This document shows, piece after piece, positions 5,704 to 7,019 of a stretch of DNA of 7,019 nt (the first letter of the stretch is position 1; every line of letters starts with the position of its first letter). The stretch comes from an uncultured Christensenella sp. (GTDB lineage: Bacteria; Bacillota; Clostridia; Christensenellales; Borkfalkiaceae), in contig CAJMEI010000058.1 in the NCBI GenBank assembly GCA_905212395.1, positions 1 to 7,019 on the forward strand, written 5' to 3'. Under the pieces are notes generated by a model, which was given only the letters and a program-made list of their open reading frames with translations, had not been told where the DNA came from and did no database searches. The position numbers and the translations under genes are program-made.

Positions 5704-6333
5704 GTGGTCATAACCTTTTCAAAAGCCAGAAGCAAACAAGAATTTGACTCGTGGATACATTTTTATGAACACGATAGTGTTTTTGAATGTTTTTGGAATA
5801 ACCCACAAAAATATTTGCCTATTATAAAGCAATATAAGGGAATTATATCTCCCGATTATAGTTTATACTATGATATGCCTTTAAGTATGCAAATATGGAA
5901 TACATATCGTGGTAAAGCTTTAGCCCATTGGCTACAAGAAAATGGTGTAGAAGTAATACCCAACGTTCGTTGGGGAGATGAACGCACTTTTGAACTTGCG
6001 TGTTATGGGGTGGAGAGTGGTAAGACCATAGCAGTTGGAACACACGGGTGTATTAAATCTGGTGGCTCTAAAGCAAAATTTATGAGAGATGTTTTAGGAT
6101 ATACAACTAGTGACTCTAAAATGTTTCACGATAATGTTGTTAATTCTATAATTAACCGTGAGCCAACTAAAACAGTTCAAACGCAGTATGGATTGAAACA
6201 TACATACCATACAACGCTTATTGGCAAAGATGGTAAAAACGTTAGTACAAATGTTGTTGCGGTTGTGCAAAAAGATAATAAGAGAGTAACATATAAAATT
6301 GTTACAGTATATCCAGATAAAAAGGAGAAGTAA
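5704..6333 (+). CDS. Chimeric gene: truncated DUF4417 fused to a DUF6883-like toxin domain
   Basis: 209 residues from a GTG. Residues 3-118 equal residues 46-161 of the intact DUF4417 protein with two changes (G to S, S to N). After GTHGCIK the sequence switches to SGGSKAKFMRDVLGY (119-133) and a new 91-residue domain ending VTYKIVTVYPDKKEK. That domain has the pattern I associate with DUF6883: helical start with 'K..F...LGY', 'YGLKHTYHTTLIGKDGK' in the middle, and a terminal 'TVYP' strand. The family is often linked to toxin modules. The start is weak: the GTG lies one base after the preceding stop, with only AAGG touching it, and the first 44 DUF4417 residues and the DUF4417 C-terminus are missing. 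It may be poorly translated, translated by coupling, or silent until recombination. The DUF4926-like gene that follows supports the toxin call. Confidence 0.66.
   Translation: MVITFSKARSKQEFDSWIHFYEHDSVFECFWNNPQKYLPIIKQYKGIISPDYSLYYDMPLSMQIWNTYRGKALAHWLQENGVEVIPNVRWGDERTFELACYGVESGKTIAVGTHGCIKSGGSKAKFMRDVLGYTTSDSKMFHDNVVNSIINREPTKTVQTQYGLKHTYHTTLIGKDGKNVSTNVVAVVQKDNKRVTYKIVTVYPDKKEK
5710..6057 (+). repeat. 348-bp direct repeat, copy B (inside the chimeric gene)
   Basis: Counterpart of 4338-4685. Just 5' of it, AAGGTG occurs in both copies, but copy B has three extra bases (GTC) before ATAACC. Similarity ends abruptly after the GTHGCIK codons, where the toxin domain begins. The near-identity implies recent duplication or gene conversion. 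Confidence 0.97.
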
Positions 6334-6335
6334 AT

Positions 6336-6527
6336 ATGAAAGAATTAGATGTTGTAAAAATTACACAAGATTATGAAAATATACCATCAGGAGCAGAAGG
6401 AACTATTGTTTGTGAATATGATGGTAAAGCATTTGAAGTGGAGTTTTTTGATGCTAATGGAGATACATTAGATGTTGTAACAACTCCTGCTGAACTATTA
6501 GAATTAGTTGAAGAATATCAAGGTTAA
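6336..6527 (+). CDS. DUF4926-like small protein, likely immunity/antitoxin
   Basis: 63 residues, acidic, with a small beta-barrel look: LDVVKITQDYENIPSGAEGTIV (4-25), CEYDGKAFEVEFFDANGDTL (26-45), then VVTTPAELLELVEEYQG. The order 'dvV.l..d....G..GtvV..y..G.ayEVEF.d.dG.t' is the DUF4926 pattern. In the genomes I know of, DUF4926 proteins commonly sit directly after DUF6883 proteins, which matches the upstream gene here. AAGGAG at 6322-6327, inside the end of the toxin gene, sits 8 nt before the ATG; the gene gap is two bases. Its stop TAA overlaps the base of the terminator hairpin, so this is the last gene of the array. Role as an inhibitor of the upstream domain is inferred from pairing. 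Confidence 0.75.
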   Translation: MKELDVVKITQDYENIPSGAEGTIVCEYDGKAFEVEFFDANGDTLDVVTTPAELLELVEEYQG

Positions 6528-6569
6528 AAAAAGTGGTTTGTTAAACATTTTTTAACAAACCACTTTTTT
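6527..6569. terminator. Strong bidirectional intrinsic terminator closing the array
   Basis: Perfect 19-bp stem AAAAAAGTGGTTTGTTAAA (6527-6545) and its complement (6551-6569) around a 5-nt loop. It has T6 on the plus strand, and the matching A-run gives U6 on the minus strand. It starts in the stop codon of the last cassette gene and could also end the minus-strand transcript of the decayed MATE gene. Confidence 0.9.
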
Positions 6570-6633
6570 ATTATTTAGTTTTAATGAAAATCCCTATGAC
6601 TATTGCGGCTTAGGCGTTCGAAAATTATTTATT

Positions 6634-6920
6634 TTAGTTTTCGGTAAACTTATTCCACGCTTGAACTTCTTTTATATAAATAACGACGCCTAAAATCGTA
6701 GTTATGGTTTCCGACAAAGGGAATGCTATCCGGCAATAATTTAGTCCTATTAAAGAAAACGAATAAAACGTCGGGATAAGGCAAAATAACTGTCGCGTTA
6801 AAGACAGTAGAGGGCTATTTACCGATTTTCCTATCGCTTGAAACACAACGGGCGGAGCAAGTTTTAATAAGATTTTTATTAAGCTTTTTTTCCGAAAGTT
6901 TTTTCGTTTACTTTATTCAT
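6634..6920 (-). pseudogene. Decayed MATE-family efflux transporter (frameshift plus large internal deletion)
   Basis: Reading the minus strand from ATG at 6920-6918 gives MNKVNEKTFGKKA and then TAA. One frame over, starting at an A7 run (6885-6891), the reading continues as LIKILLKLAPPVV, the typical first helix of MATE multidrug exporters ('LLKLA.P.'). It runs straight into FQAIGKSVNSPLLSLTRQ and AFPLSETITTILGVVIYIKE, which belong near the C-terminus of that family, ending in TAA at 6636-6634. About 290 bp remain of a gene usually near 1.35 kb, so most of the middle helices are gone. One added base in the A7 run would restore the frame but not the lost core. Not functional as a transporter. 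The base style is like the left flank and not like the toxin array. Confidence 0.78.
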
Positions 6921-6978
6921 TTTCGTAAAATGTTTTAAAATTTAATCGGCTTTTTATTTTTTGTTTTGAAGCAATGGT

Positions 6979-7007
6979 ATTATAGTCTTAAAGTTTAATT
7001 TTAACAA
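6979..7007 (-). promoter_or_regulatory. Promoter upstream of the decayed MATE gene
   Basis: Minus strand: TTGTTA (7007-7002), 17-bp spacer, perfect TATAAT (6984-6979). Start near 6972 leaves a leader of about 52 nt with no clear Shine-Dalgarno before the ATG at 6920. Probably the original MATE promoter, still intact by sequence. Confidence 0.6.
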
Positions 7008-7019
7008 TTTAAGAATAGA

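Noticed and set aside
4203..6527. CRISPR array or retron as the explanation for the repeats and the small RNA
   Set aside because: The repeat is two long coding copies, not short repeats with spacers; no reverse transcriptase or Cas-like protein is encoded in the window.
2631..6854. CAACGGGCG at 2631-2639 and 6846-6854 as attachment-site direct repeats bounding the accessory block
   Set aside because: Only 9 bp; one copy is an arm of the 13-bp hairpin and the other is part of the MATE coding remnant (PPVV codons). Flanking bases do not extend the match and no integrase is present.

Overview
The window is AT-rich bacterial DNA with strong purine-rich Shine-Dalgarno sites, sigma70-type promoters and short operon-style gene spacing. 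This suits a low-GC Bacillota (Clostridia-like) chromosome. UGA is used as a stop (5374-5376), so the code is not a Mycoplasma-type one. The genus cannot be named from the sequence alone.

Left flank (1-2548) is housekeeping DNA. It holds the last 45 codons of a probable endonuclease IV (nfo), a promoter lying inside that gene's end, a full gltX (glutamyl-tRNA synthetase), and a membrane-anchored alpha/beta hydrolase one base downstream. A 13-bp perfect stem-loop closes the section. The right end (6634-7019) resembles the left flank in style. It carries only the wreck of a MATE efflux gene on the minus strand: N-terminal start, frameshift, large internal deletion, C-terminal end.

The middle (about 2700-6570) looks like accessory DNA, with different codon style and no housekeeping genes. 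First comes an autoregulation-type pair, an XRE repressor and an ImmA/IrrE metalloprotease overlapping by one base. Next, on the minus strand in the gap before the following gene, is a compact unit with no usable ORF: a near-consensus promoter (4119-4147), a predicted RNA of about 72 nt with two hairpins, and a U-tailed terminator (4041-4081). I read it as a small RNA gene. Its promoter lies back to back with one for the plus-strand genes.

The plus-strand genes from 4203 to 6527 form a toxin/immunity cassette array: intact DUF4417 gene; a GAGY-type toxin-like protein; a putative immunity gene overlapping it by 4 bp; a second, 5'-truncated DUF4417 segment fused in frame to a DUF6883-like toxin domain; and a DUF4926-like immunity gene. 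A perfect 19-bp terminator hairpin ends the array. The two DUF4417 segments share a 348-bp direct repeat with five mismatches, 1372 bp apart. Recombination between them would delete the first toxin/immunity pair and create a full-length in-frame DUF4417-toxin fusion. This layout resembles the displaced (orphan) cassettes of polymorphic toxin systems, with DUF4417 in the role of the constant module. The cassette array and the small RNA are the two most notable items here; functions of both are inferred.
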